DNA of 64,000 nt from NCBI RefSeq assembly GCF_002934265.1, contig NZ_PTIX01000025.1, positions 1 to 64,000 of the forward strand. Direction: 5' to 3'. A program made the position numbers and the translations under genes. The notes under the pieces are model-generated. The model had not been told where the DNA came from and did no database searches. It saw only the letters and a list, made by a program, of their open reading frames with translations. The stretch comes from Actinokineospora auranticolor. Lineage in GTDB: Bacteria; Actinomycetota; Actinomycetes; Mycobacteriales; Pseudonocardiaceae. Every line of letters begins with the position of its first letter. The first letter of the stretch is position 1. Of the stretch, positions 17,912-26,304 are shown in pieces.

Positions 17912-18092
17912 GCACGTACCCCCAGAGACGCTCCCCCAACGCTTCCGCTCCATTGGTACCGCATCCGCATGGCCTTCACAAGGAACGGTTCGAGAACGGT
18001 CGGCGACCGGTCTGGACCATGTCGACCACCCCGTGATCTGTGCTATCTATTTCTTGCCCGTACGTGGGCGAAAAATCTGGAGGGAAACTTTC

Positions 18093-19055
18093 ATGTCAAG
18101 ACGTTTGTTCGTCAGCGCGGCCGTAGCGCTCGCGGCCGCGCTGGTTCTGCCGACCCAGGGAGTCGCCACTGCCGCACCGGAGCAGAAGGCGCCGCGCTCG
18201 CTGAGCGAGATCGTCTCGCCGCGCTCCCCCAACACCCTCCCGAAGCACGCCCGCACCAACACCCGCGCCCGCGCGGCGGCGGCGGCCGTGACCGAGAACA
18301 CCCTCTACGCGTTGTCGCCGAACCGTGACGCGGTCTTGATGTACGACGGCACGAGCTGGACGCAGATCGGCGGCGCCGCCGCTCAGATCTACGCGGGCGG
18401 TGGGCAGGTCTTCGCGACGAACCCGACCACCGGCAGCATCTTCTACTACGAGCACGAGACGACCACCTGGCACCTGATCGGGGGCCCCGGCGACCAGTTC
18501 GTCGTCGACGACGCCGGAATCCTGACCGGGCGCAGCGCGGGCGGCGTCTTCGAGTGGTGGGGCACCGAGTGGCGCAAGATCGGCGGCCCGGCGCGTTCGC
18601 TCATCGCGGGCGGCGAGGGCCTGCTCGCCGCGACGAACACCACCAACGGTGACGTCTACATCTACACGGCCGAGCCCGCCAACCCCTGGCAGAAGATCGG
18701 TGGCGCGGGCCAGGACTTCGTCATCACCGCGCCCGGCTACATCTTCGGGCAGAGCACCGGCGGCATCTTCACCTGGACCGGCACCAGCTGGGACTGGATC
18801 CAGGTGGGTGGCCCCGCCGGGAAGATGTACGGCGGCCCGTACCTCGTCGCCACGGCCCCGTCCAACGGCAACGCGTTCCGCTTCCTCGAGGACCAGTTCC
18901 GCTGGGAGAGCGTGGGCGGCGCGGGCGACCAGTTCGCCGCTGCCAACGACGGCACGCTGTACCGCCTGAACAGCACCGGCGTCTACCGCCTGAGCTCCTC
19001 CGGTGACGGCAGCTGGGCCCGGGTGGGCGACCCCGCCTCCACCCTCGCTGTCTAA
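18093..19055 (+). CDS. secreted beta-propeller (tectonin-like) protein
   Basis: 320 residues from ATG 18093, ribosome site CTGGAGGG. There is a Sec signal peptide (RRLFVSAAVALAAALVLP) with likely cleavage after TAAPEQ or nearby. The mature part has about six ~40-residue repeats with a W-xx-I/V-GG-P/A pattern (SWTQIGGAA, TWHLIGGPG, EWRKIGGPA, PWQKIGGAG, WIQVGGPA, RWESVGGAG), typical of tectonin/propeller lectins. It is probably an extracellular glycan-binding protein. It is monocistronic and ends at a strong terminator. Confidence 0.8.
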   Translation: MSRRLFVSAAVALAAALVLPTQGVATAAPEQKAPRSLSEIVSPRSPNTLPKHARTNTRARAAAAAVTENTLYALSPNRDAVLMYDGTSWTQIGGAAAQIYAGGGQVFATNPTTGSIFYYEHETTTWHLIGGPGDQFVVDDAGILTGRSAGGVFEWWGTEWRKIGGPARSLIAGGEGLLAATNTTNGDVYIYTAEPANPWQKIGGAGQDFVITAPGYIFGQSTGGIFTWTGTSWDWIQVGGPAGKMYGGPYLVATAPSNGNAFRFLEDQFRWESVGGAGDQFAAANDGTLYRLNSTGVYRLSSSGDGSWARVGDPASTLAV

Positions 19056-19070
19056 GGACTTCGGCGATTC

Positions 19071-19105
19071 GAAAGCCCCGGTGGTTGCCAACCACCGGGG
19101 CTTTC
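19071..19105 (+). terminator. strong intrinsic hairpin after the propeller gene
   Basis: GAAAGCCCCGGTGGTTG and its near-perfect complement CAACCACCGGGGCTTTC form a 16-17-bp stem with almost no loop, 16 bases after the stop. It has no T-run, as is usual in actinobacteria. Confidence 0.85.
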
Positions 19106-19303
19106 GACGTCTGTCCGGCTCGATTAGCCTTAACGCCGAGCGAGGTTTTTCGCCCGAGCGTCCGCGGCCACTCGCCCACCGGCGCGAAGTCGTCGATACC
19201 GAACGACTCCACCTATGGCAATCGGTAAAGGCGTCCCCTCATCCGCAAGACCTTCTTGGGCCCGGCTGACGCTTTCCTGGCCGCGCGACGGCGATCACGG
19301 GCA

Positions 19304-19963
19304 TCACGCCGGGTGGATGAGGCGGCTTTCGTGGGCGAAGACCACGGCCTGGATTCGGTCGCGGAGTTCGAGCTTGTGCAGGATGCGCCCGAGGTGGGAC
19401 TTCACTGTCGCCTCCGCGAGGTTCAGCGCGGCGGCGACCTCGGCGTTGGACAGGCCGGAGGCCACCTGCACGAGCACCTCGCGCTCGCGGGCGCTGAGGC
19501 CGTTCAGGCGCTCGTCGCGGGCGGCGGTGGTGGCGTCCGGGATGTGGGGGCGGAACTTCTCCAGCAGGCGGTGGGTGACGCGCGGGGAGACCACCGCGTT
19601 GCCCTCGGCCACGGTGCGGATCGCGGTGAGCAGCTCCTGCGGTCCGGTGTTCTTCAGCAGGAAGCCCGAGGCGCCCGCTTTGAGCCCGGCGAAGGCATAC
19701 TCGTCGAGGTCGAAGGTCGTGAGGATCAGGACCTTGGTCTGCGGGCAGGTCCGGGTGATCTGCCGGGTCGCCTCGATCCCGTCGGTGCCCGGCATGCGGA
19801 CGTCCATGAGGACGACATCGGGGCGCAGGTCGGCGGCGAGGCGGATGGCGGCGGCGCCGTCCTCGGCCTCGCCGACCGGTACCAGGTCCGGCTGCGCCTC
19901 CAGGATCATGCCGAACGCCATGCGCAGCAGTGCTTCGTCGTCGGCGATCAGGACGCGGATCAT
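19304..19963 (-). CDS. NarL/FixJ-family response regulator
   Basis: 219 residues from ATG 19963. The receiver domain has the acidic pair D8/D9 and phospho-acceptor D54 (VVLMDVRMPG), with the conserved Lys in GFLLKN. The C-terminal LuxR-type helix-turn-helix is at ~150-210 (LSAREREVLVQVASGLSNAEVA, ATVKSHLGRIL). It overlaps the sensor kinase gene by 4 bases (ATGA), so the pair is co-translated. Target genes are unknown; the divergent esterase gene at 21247 is a candidate. Confidence 0.92.
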   Translation of the reverse strand: MIRVLIADDEALLRMAFGMILEAQPDLVPVGEAEDGAAAIRLAADLRPDVVLMDVRMPGTDGIEATRQITRTCPQTKVLILTTFDLDEYAFAGLKAGASGFLLKNTGPQELLTAIRTVAEGNAVVSPRVTHRLLEKFRPHIPDATTAARDERLNGLSAREREVLVQVASGLSNAEVAAALNLAEATVKSHLGRILHKLELRDRIQAVVFAHESRLIHPA

Positions 19964-21069
19964 GTGGACACCACCGGGGCGCTGCCGAAGGCGAGGCGGG
20001 TGCGCACTCCCCAGCCGCCGCCGGGAAGGGGGCCTGCCAGCACGGTTCCCCCGTAGGCGGCCGAACGCTCGCGCATGCCGGTGATGCCGTGGCCCGCGGG
20101 GGTGACGGGGGAGGTCTGTGGGCCGGTGTCCGTGACGTCGACCGTGACGGTGTCGGCCGCGCACTCGATCCGGACCTCCGCGCGGGTGCCGGTGGGGGTG
20201 TGCTTGAGGGTGTTGGTCAAGGCTTCCTGCACCAGGCGGTAGACGGTCAACTGCGCGGTCGCGGGTATGTGCGCGTGGCCGCCGTCGATGTCGAGGCCGG
20301 TCGGGAGCCCAGCGGCGCACATCTGGCCCGTGAGGATCTCCAGCTGCGCGATGCCGGGCAGCGGGTGGCGCGCCGCGTCCGCTTCCTCGGCGCGCAGGAC
20401 ACCGAGTGAGCGCCGCATGTCGGTCAGCGCCTGCCTACCTGTTTCGGCGACTTGGCGCATCGCGGCAGTGGCCTTGTCCGGCGACCGGTGCTGCGCGTGG
20501 ACGGCGGCGTCGGTGAGCGCGACCATGACGGACAGGTTGTGGGTGACGATGTCGTGCATCTCCCTGGTGATCCTGGCCCGTTCCTCGGCGGCGGCCCGTT
20601 CCCGTACGGCTTCCAGGTAGGCGCGCGCGGTCCGGGCGTTCACGCCGAGGACGGCCGCGGCGACGACCATCGCGGTGAGCGCGGCGAACGGGGTCAGGAA
20701 CGCGCCGTCCGTCGCCCAGCGCAGGCAGGCGAAGGCGGCCCCGACTTCCACGACGGTGACGGCGGCGAGTGTGACGCGCCTGCTCGAGGTCGCGGCCACG
20801 GTGTGGAGAGCCACCAGCAGCGCGGCGTCCGCGGGCAGTTGAACGTCCACAAGCAACTGGACGAAGGCCGCGGTCGCCACCGCGCCGAACACCGCGAGCG
20901 GAGCCCGGCGCCGCCACAGCAGCGGCAGCGTGAGCGCGACGGTGAGTGCGACGGCCACCGGCAGCTCGGCGGGTGTCCACGTGGTCAGGACGTGCAGCGG
21001 GAAAAGGGCGAGCAGCACCGACTCCCACGCCGCCCGCGGCAGCCGGGACGCCCAGCGCCGCTCGGTCAT
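19960..21069 (-). CDS. NarL-type sensor histidine kinase (HisKA_3)
   Basis: 369 residues from ATG 21069. Hydrophobic segments at ~15-30, 37-52, 57-75, 80-93 and 100-145 give a multi-pass membrane sensor region without a large outer domain, as in DesK-type kinases. The phospho-acceptor motif is REMHDIVTHNLS with H172. The HATPase_c part has VQEALTNTLKHT and GHGITGMRERSAAYGG. It phosphorylates the coupled regulator at 19304-19963. The signal is unknown; the lack of an extracellular domain suggests a membrane-borne cue. Confidence 0.92.
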   Translation of the reverse strand: MTERRWASRLPRAAWESVLLALFPLHVLTTWTPAELPVAVALTVALTLPLLWRRRAPLAVFGAVATAAFVQLLVDVQLPADAALLVALHTVAATSSRRVTLAAVTVVEVGAAFACLRWATDGAFLTPFAALTAMVVAAAVLGVNARTARAYLEAVRERAAAEERARITREMHDIVTHNLSVMVALTDAAVHAQHRSPDKATAAMRQVAETGRQALTDMRRSLGVLRAEEADAARHPLPGIAQLEILTGQMCAAGLPTGLDIDGGHAHIPATAQLTVYRLVQEALTNTLKHTPTGTRAEVRIECAADTVTVDVTDTGPQTSPVTPAGHGITGMRERSAAYGGTVLAGPLPGGGWGVRTRLAFGSAPVVST

Positions 21070-21246
21070 CACACGACGATGGTAGGCCGACGGCTCCCCC
21101 GCGCACATGAGCCCACCGTCTGACGGCGGCGGGCCGGATTGCGACCACGGGAGGAGGCCCGATACCTCCCGCGGTCGTAGTGCGACCGCCGATCCGGGAG
21201 GCTCGATTGCCACCGGAGGCGGCACGGGGAGCGCGTCCGGAGAGCG

Positions 21247-22713
21247 ATGTGGCCGCACGCGTCCGGCGCTGAACATTGCCGGGTGACCGAGACAATCACT
21301 GGACTGAACCTGTCCGCGCTGGAAATCCTGACCTTGCTCAGCGCCGTCGTGCTGGTGGTGGCGCGCTGGCTGCCCGCCGCCGCGCGCCCACGCGTCACCA
21401 TCGCGGCGGGGGTGGTGTTCCTGCTGTCCGCGGTCCTGCTCTGCGTGACGGGGATCCGCTGGCAGCTGCTGCCGGTGCTGGTGGGTGCGCTCGTCGCGGC
21501 GCCGTTCGCCGTCTTCCCGCTGGTGCGCGACCGCGCTCGGCGGGCCAGGTGGTGGCTGGCGTTGCCGGGGTCGGTGGTCTGCGTCGGCCTGATCACCACG
21601 GGGCCCGTGGCGGCGTGGGCGTTCCCCGTGCCCGTCTTCCCGGAGCTCACCGGCGGCTACGCGGTCGGCACCCGGGTGCTGCAGTGGACGGACCCGGACC
21701 GGCCCGAGACCTTCACCCCCGACCCGCAGGACCGGCGCACGGTCGTCGTGCAGCTCTGGTACCCCGCGCAGGCCAGCCCGGCGGACGTACCGCGTGCCCA
21801 GTACCTCGGGCGCACCGAGGACGAGGCGCGCATCGTCGCCGAGGCGCTCGCGGGCGGCGTCGGCCTGCCGGGGTTCCTGTTCGACGGTGTTCCGCGCGCC
21901 CGCACCCACGCCGTTCCCGACGCCCCGGTGGCGGGCGAGGGCGGGCGGTTCCCGATCGTGCTGTTCTCGCCGGGGTCCAGCGGGGTGCGCACCCAGAACA
22001 CCGCGTGGGCGGAGGAACTCGCCAGCCACGGGTACGTGGTCGCCGCGCTCGACCACCCCTACGACTCCGCCGCCGTCGTGCTCGCCGACGGCCGGACGAT
22101 CAGCACCGCGACCGTCTCCAGCGGCGACCGGGACGAGGACGACCGGCTGGCCGAGGACTGGACGGCGATCCGGGCCGCCGACCTCGGCTTCGCGCTGACC
22201 AAGCTGGAAAGCCTCGGCGCCGACCCGCTGGCCGGGCGCCTGGACACCGGCCGGGTCGCCGCGACCGGTCATTCGATGGGTGGTGCCGCCGCGCTCCAGG
22301 TGGCCAGGAAGGACCACCGGTTCGACGCCGTCATCGATCTGGACGGCTACCCGCGCGGGCCCCTGTCGCCTGACCTCGCCCAGCCGACGCTCGCGCTCAC
22401 CCAGGCCATCACCTCGGAGAGCGATCCGCGGTACCTGCCCCAGCTCACCGAGGTGCTCACGCGCGGCACGGCGACGAACTACCGAGTCACGATTCCCGGC
22501 GCCGCGCACCTCACCTTCATGGACGGTCCCCTGTACCTGCCGCCGATGCCCTCGATCGTCGGCTCGCTGGGCCGCGCCGAAAGCCCGCGCGTCGTGGCCG
22601 CTGCGAGCCTCGCGTTCCTGGATTCGGTTCTGGGCAGGGGATCTGGCGACCTGACAGGCGCTCTGTCGAGCTATGGTGAGCTCAGCGTGTATCACGCCAG
22701 CAACGGCAACTGA
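21247..22713 (+). CDS. membrane-anchored PAF-acetylhydrolase-like alpha/beta hydrolase
   Basis: 488 residues from ATG 21247 (GGAG nearby; GTG 21283 is an alternative). Four hydrophobic segments fill residues ~20-135. The catalytic domain has an RFPIVLFSPGSSGVRTQN oxyanion-hole region and the nucleophile elbow GHSMGG (Ser343). A DLDGYPRG segment and a His in PGAAHLTFMDG complete the usual triad region. The arrangement fits platelet-activating-factor acetylhydrolase-type esterases (PF03403-like). The reaction is probably hydrolysis of a lipid or ester at the membrane. It is divergent from the two-component genes. Confidence 0.8.
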   Translation: MWPHASGAEHCRVTETITGLNLSALEILTLLSAVVLVVARWLPAAARPRVTIAAGVVFLLSAVLLCVTGIRWQLLPVLVGALVAAPFAVFPLVRDRARRARWWLALPGSVVCVGLITTGPVAAWAFPVPVFPELTGGYAVGTRVLQWTDPDRPETFTPDPQDRRTVVVQLWYPAQASPADVPRAQYLGRTEDEARIVAEALAGGVGLPGFLFDGVPRARTHAVPDAPVAGEGGRFPIVLFSPGSSGVRTQNTAWAEELASHGYVVAALDHPYDSAAVVLADGRTISTATVSSGDRDEDDRLAEDWTAIRAADLGFALTKLESLGADPLAGRLDTGRVAATGHSMGGAAALQVARKDHRFDAVIDLDGYPRGPLSPDLAQPTLALTQAITSESDPRYLPQLTEVLTRGTATNYRVTIPGAAHLTFMDGPLYLPPMPSIVGSLGRAESPRVVAAASLAFLDSVLGRGSGDLTGALSSYGELSVYHASNGN

Positions 22714-22896
22714 CTGGCCCCGGCTGACCTGGCCGCCATTGGCTCAAGGCTCGAACCTGCGCGAAAGAGCGGGGCTGAAGGTCGAGAGCCGCATACGAAT
22801 CGAGTCCGGTGACACCGACAAGCTCCGACGCAGGCAACGAGACCGCAATCCAGCGGTGGCCAGGCGCGTGCCGTGAGGGGCTTGGTCGTGCGGGCG

Positions 22897-24042
22897 CTAT
22901 CGAGGGTAGAGCGTAGTGCCGAGGGGGTGGGTCTGGTCGTATCCAGGGAGTATGAGGAATGTCGCGCTGGCGGTCGTGGTGGTGAAGGGCAGTAGCGCAT
23001 CGTTGTTGTTCATGTGGACGAGGGTGTTGGTGAAGGTTCGGAGCGTGTTTTGGAAGCTGATGAAAAGTAGACCTGGAGCGGGGTCGTCGATGCTGTAGGA
23101 GCGGCGCAGCATCAGGCCGACACCCACGGCGGTCGAGTGGGCTCTGCGGGCGTGGGCGTCCGCGGGGATCAGGTAGCGGCCGTCCGGGGTCTTGGCGTTG
23201 AGGTTCGGGTCGGTGGCCGTGGTGCCGCCGGAGAGTGGTTCGCCGGTGGCGCGGCGGCGGCCGAAGATCGCTTCCTGGGCGGCGACCGGCAATGCCGCGA
23301 ACCGCGGGAGGTCCAGTTCCATGCGGCGGAGTACGGCGATGGTGGCGCGTGCCACTTGAGGTGGGCCTGCCAGCCAGAGGTCCCGCTGTTGTTGGGCGGG
23401 TGCGTGCGGGCCGACTATGCCGTCGATGAAGCCGAACGGGTTTCGAGGGGCCGTGCGGTCTTGGTCCACCGGGACGGTCGAGCCGCGGTGGGCGGACTGG
23501 CGCCAGCGTTCCTGTACGCGGTCGCCTGCCTGGGCCAGCAGCGCGGTGGCGGCGATCGCGGGGACAACCGCGTCACTGGCGCAGACCTGCACCAGCAGGT
23601 CGCCGCCGCGGGCCTGGGGAGTGATCCGTTCGCGGGGGAACTCCGGGAGGTCGTCCGCGCCGGGCAGGGCAGGGTCGGTCAGGCGCACGAGGCGGGGGCC
23701 GATGCCGACGGTCACGGTGAGGTCGCCCGGTGACAGGCCGAGCAATCGCGTGTCGGTTCCCGCAGTCAGCGCGCGGATGGCCTCTCCCCATTCGGCCAGG
23801 AGCGGGCCGACGGGTACGTCGTCGCCGACATCGAGCACCACGGCCAGCAGGTTGGGCTGAGCTTCGCGAGGGATTGTGATGCCCGCTTGGAAAGGGCCCG
23901 TCGGCGCGATCGTGATAGGAGAGTCCGACCGGTCGCTATTCGGATCGCATGCGGCGACAAACCCGGCGGACAACGCGGTGGCGCCGAGAAAGGCGCGACG
24001 TGATGGTTGTGCGGCGCGGCCCACCGGTGGAGAGTGCCACAT
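22897..24042 (-). CDS. Tat-exported DyP-type heme peroxidase
   Basis: 381 residues from ATG 24042. The N-terminus has a twin-arginine signal (SRRAFLGATALSAGFVAAC) whose Cys could also be lipidated. The DyP signature GXXDG is present as FGFIDGIVGP, and the C-terminal half has the heme-binding region with the SFQNTLRTF stretch. The length fits EfeB-like DyP enzymes. DyP peroxidases oxidise dyes and phenolics with H2O2 or, as EfeB, act in heme/iron uptake; no efeU/efeO genes are adjacent. It is divergent by 45 bases from a beta-helix lipoprotein, so the promoters share one small region. Confidence 0.88.
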   Translation of the reverse strand: MWHSPPVGRAAQPSRRAFLGATALSAGFVAACDPNSDRSDSPITIAPTGPFQAGITIPREAQPNLLAVVLDVGDDVPVGPLLAEWGEAIRALTAGTDTRLLGLSPGDLTVTVGIGPRLVRLTDPALPGADDLPEFPRERITPQARGGDLLVQVCASDAVVPAIAATALLAQAGDRVQERWRQSAHRGSTVPVDQDRTAPRNPFGFIDGIVGPHAPAQQQRDLWLAGPPQVARATIAVLRRMELDLPRFAALPVAAQEAIFGRRRATGEPLSGGTTATDPNLNAKTPDGRYLIPADAHARRAHSTAVGVGLMLRRSYSIDDPAPGLLFISFQNTLRTFTNTLVHMNNNDALLPFTTTTASATFLILPGYDQTHPLGTTLYPR

Positions 24043-24087
24043 TCGACCCGTCGCGGGCGAATCCGTTGGTCGTGCCACACTGGGGGT

Positions 24088-25410
24088 ATGCCTCGTTTCG
24101 GTCTTGCCGTGGTGTTGGCGGTTCCGGTTCTCGCATTGACGGGTTGCGGTGGGGACCAAGGATCAGGCATTGACAAGCGGCCGGACGGGGCGAACGCGAC
24201 CATCCGGGTTCCCGCCGACGCGCCGACGGTTTCCGCGGCGGTGGCGCTGGCCCGGCCCGGGGATCTCGTGTTGGTCGCGCCGGGTGTGTATCGCGAGTCG
24301 GTCAAGGTCGGTACGGAACGCGTCACCGTTCGCGGGGAGTCCCGGGACGGGGTTGTCGTCGACGGGCAGTTGCGGCAGGCGAACGGGATTGTCGTGACCG
24401 CGCCCGGGGTGGCCGTGGAGAACCTGACCGTGCGGAACAACACGCAGAACGGGGTCCTGGTCACCGGATCGGCGAAGGCCGCGGCCGAGTCGCCCGGGGA
24501 CGGCGGCTACGACACCGGAGACGAACCGGTCGCTCTCTTGAAGTCGTTCCTGGTCTCCCACGTGACCGCGACGCGCAACGGGTTGTACGGCATATACGCG
24601 TTCTCCGCCCAGGATGGAGTCATCGAGCACTCGTACGCGTCGGGCTCCCCCGACTCGGGGATCTACGTGGGGCAGTGCAAGCCCTGCCGCATCGTGGTTC
24701 GGGACAACGTCGCCGAGCTGAACGCGGTCGGGTACGAGGGCACCAACGCCAGCGGCGACATGTACGTCGTCGGCAACCGCTTCGTCGGCAACCGGGTGGG
24801 GCTCACCACGAACTCCGACCACCAGGAGAAGCTGCTCCCGCAGCGGGGCGCGCTCATCGCGGGCAACCTGGTCTCGGCGAACCAGCAGGCCGCGACGCCG
24901 GAACAGGCCGACGGCGGTTGGGGTGTCGGCATCGGGGTGGATGGCGGCAGCGAGAACACGTTCGTCCGCAACCGGGTCGCGGGCAACACCAACGCCGGGC
25001 TGGTGATCACCGCGACGGCCGACATACCGCCCAACGACAACCAGGTCACGGACAACGCGTTCACGGACAACGGCGTCGACGTCGGCTGGACCTTCCCCAC
25101 CGCCACTCGTGGACGGGGCAACTGCCTGCGCGGCAACGACCTCGCGACGACGGCGCCCGCTCGGCTGGTCGAGACCGCGGCCTGTCCGGCCGCCGAGCAA
25201 TCACCTTCCGCCACCTGGGTGACGCCGAAGCCGCCTCCGGGCATCCCCTTCACCGACGTCGCCGCGCCCGCCTCGCAGCCGCAGTTCCCGAACGCCACCA
25301 CCACCGGTCCGACCGTCGTCCCGCCGACCCCCGCGCTGCCGGACGTCGCGAGTGTCCCGCTGCCGTCGGCGTCCCTGCTCTCCGATCGCGCGTTGGTGCG
25401 GATGTCCTGA
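24088..25410 (+). CDS. NosD-like right-handed beta-helix lipoprotein
   Basis: 440 residues from ATG 24088. The lipobox LTGC at residues ~18-21 predicts a membrane-anchored lipoprotein. After VPADAPTVSAAVALARPGDLV come parallel beta-helix coils rich in N-x-V/I-x-x-N-x patterns (GVAVENLTVRNNTQNGVLV, NRFVGNRVGL, NTFVRNRVAGNTNAGLVI), typical of pectate-lyase-fold/NosD/carbohydrate-binding proteins. A Pro/Thr-rich C-terminal tail may lie in the wall. The substrate is unknown. It converges on the next gene with a 1-base gap. Confidence 0.82.
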   Translation: MPRFGLAVVLAVPVLALTGCGGDQGSGIDKRPDGANATIRVPADAPTVSAAVALARPGDLVLVAPGVYRESVKVGTERVTVRGESRDGVVVDGQLRQANGIVVTAPGVAVENLTVRNNTQNGVLVTGSAKAAAESPGDGGYDTGDEPVALLKSFLVSHVTATRNGLYGIYAFSAQDGVIEHSYASGSPDSGIYVGQCKPCRIVVRDNVAELNAVGYEGTNASGDMYVVGNRFVGNRVGLTTNSDHQEKLLPQRGALIAGNLVSANQQAATPEQADGGWGVGIGVDGGSENTFVRNRVAGNTNAGLVITATADIPPNDNQVTDNAFTDNGVDVGWTFPTATRGRGNCLRGNDLATTAPARLVETAACPAAEQSPSATWVTPKPPPGIPFTDVAAPASQPQFPNATTTGPTVVPPTPALPDVASVPLPSASLLSDRALVRMS

Positions 25411-25411
25411 A

Positions 25412-26182
25412 CTACGGCGTCGGGGTGACTCCGGGGGCAGGCCGAACCGGGACGTACGCCCGGTTGTCGAAGTCGATGACCACCGGCTGCGTCTCGGACT
25501 CCACGTCCGCCCGCACCCGGTGCGTGGTGCCGTCCGAGTCCACCCAGTAGCGCACGTTGCCCGCGGTGCCGGGTTTGCCGCGCGCGCCCGGTCCGGCCAT
25601 GACGTCCACCTGTCGGTCACCCACCTGGTCGTGGCCGATCCAGCTGGCACCGTTCTGCGGCAGCAGTTCCGCGTTGTCCGGCCGGTCGCTGCCGAGGCTG
25701 AGCGCGATGCGCAGCGCGCTGTCCAGCGCACTGCCGGAAGTACTCAGTGGGCGGTTGTGCCAGCCCGATCCCGGCGGTGCGGCGGGCGCCTCCGCCGGGG
25801 CGTCCGCCATCGGGTGGATGAAGACGGCGGTGGTGCTCCACTGGATCAATCCGTCGCTCGAGGTGTCGCGTCCGGTGCCGCGCACGACCCCGTAGCCGAG
25901 TCCGGCGCGGTAGTCGACGGATCCGGTGATGACCAATCCGCCTGCCGTGGTCGGCACGGCGATTGTCACCGCGCGACCTCCCATTTGGTAGTTGAGAAAC
26001 CGAGTGATCGCAAGCCGATTTGCCTCACCGGCCGTCAACGGTCGTGAACCACTCGGCGTAGAACGTGAACCAACGGTCAAGAATACGACCGTACCAACCA
26101 TCGCAATGACCGCGACACCGATGGTGACCAGCGTCGACCACCGGTGTCGCGAGAGCCGCTGCCGAACTCGGATGCTCCGCAC
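25412..26182 (-). CDS. membrane-anchored hypothetical protein
   Basis: 256 residues from GTG 26182, chosen because it precedes a basic stretch and a single membrane helix (LVTIGVAVIAMVGTVVFL). The open frame extends to 26317 without a ribosome site. The outer part is ~210 residues with no known motif; it contains GLGYGVVRG, a central WSTTAVFIHP strand and a beta-rich end (VVIDFDNRAYVPV). Probably an extracytoplasmic Mce/DUF-type protein of unknown role. Confidence 0.65.
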   Translation of the reverse strand: MRSIRVRQRLSRHRWSTLVTIGVAVIAMVGTVVFLTVGSRSTPSGSRPLTAGEANRLAITRFLNYQMGGRAVTIAVPTTAGGLVITGSVDYRAGLGYGVVRGTGRDTSSDGLIQWSTTAVFIHPMADAPAEAPAAPPGSGWHNRPLSTSGSALDSALRIALSLGSDRPDNAELLPQNGASWIGHDQVGDRQVDVMAGPGARGKPGTAGNVRYWVDSDGTTHRVRADVESETQPVVIDFDNRAYVPVRPAPGVTPTP

Positions 26183-26304
26183 ACCGCATGACGTTAACAG
26201 GCTGTGGAATTCACCCGCACGATTCACCCGATCGCCAGCACACGAAGAGACGCCATTCTGGTTGTCTGTGTCGGTTCGCGACGACTTCCACAAGGGGGAG
26301 AGCG

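Noticed and set aside
15659-18328. 889-codon plus-strand frame
   Set aside because: Antisense to the NB-ARC/TPR regulator, which has Walker motifs and TPRs in frame.
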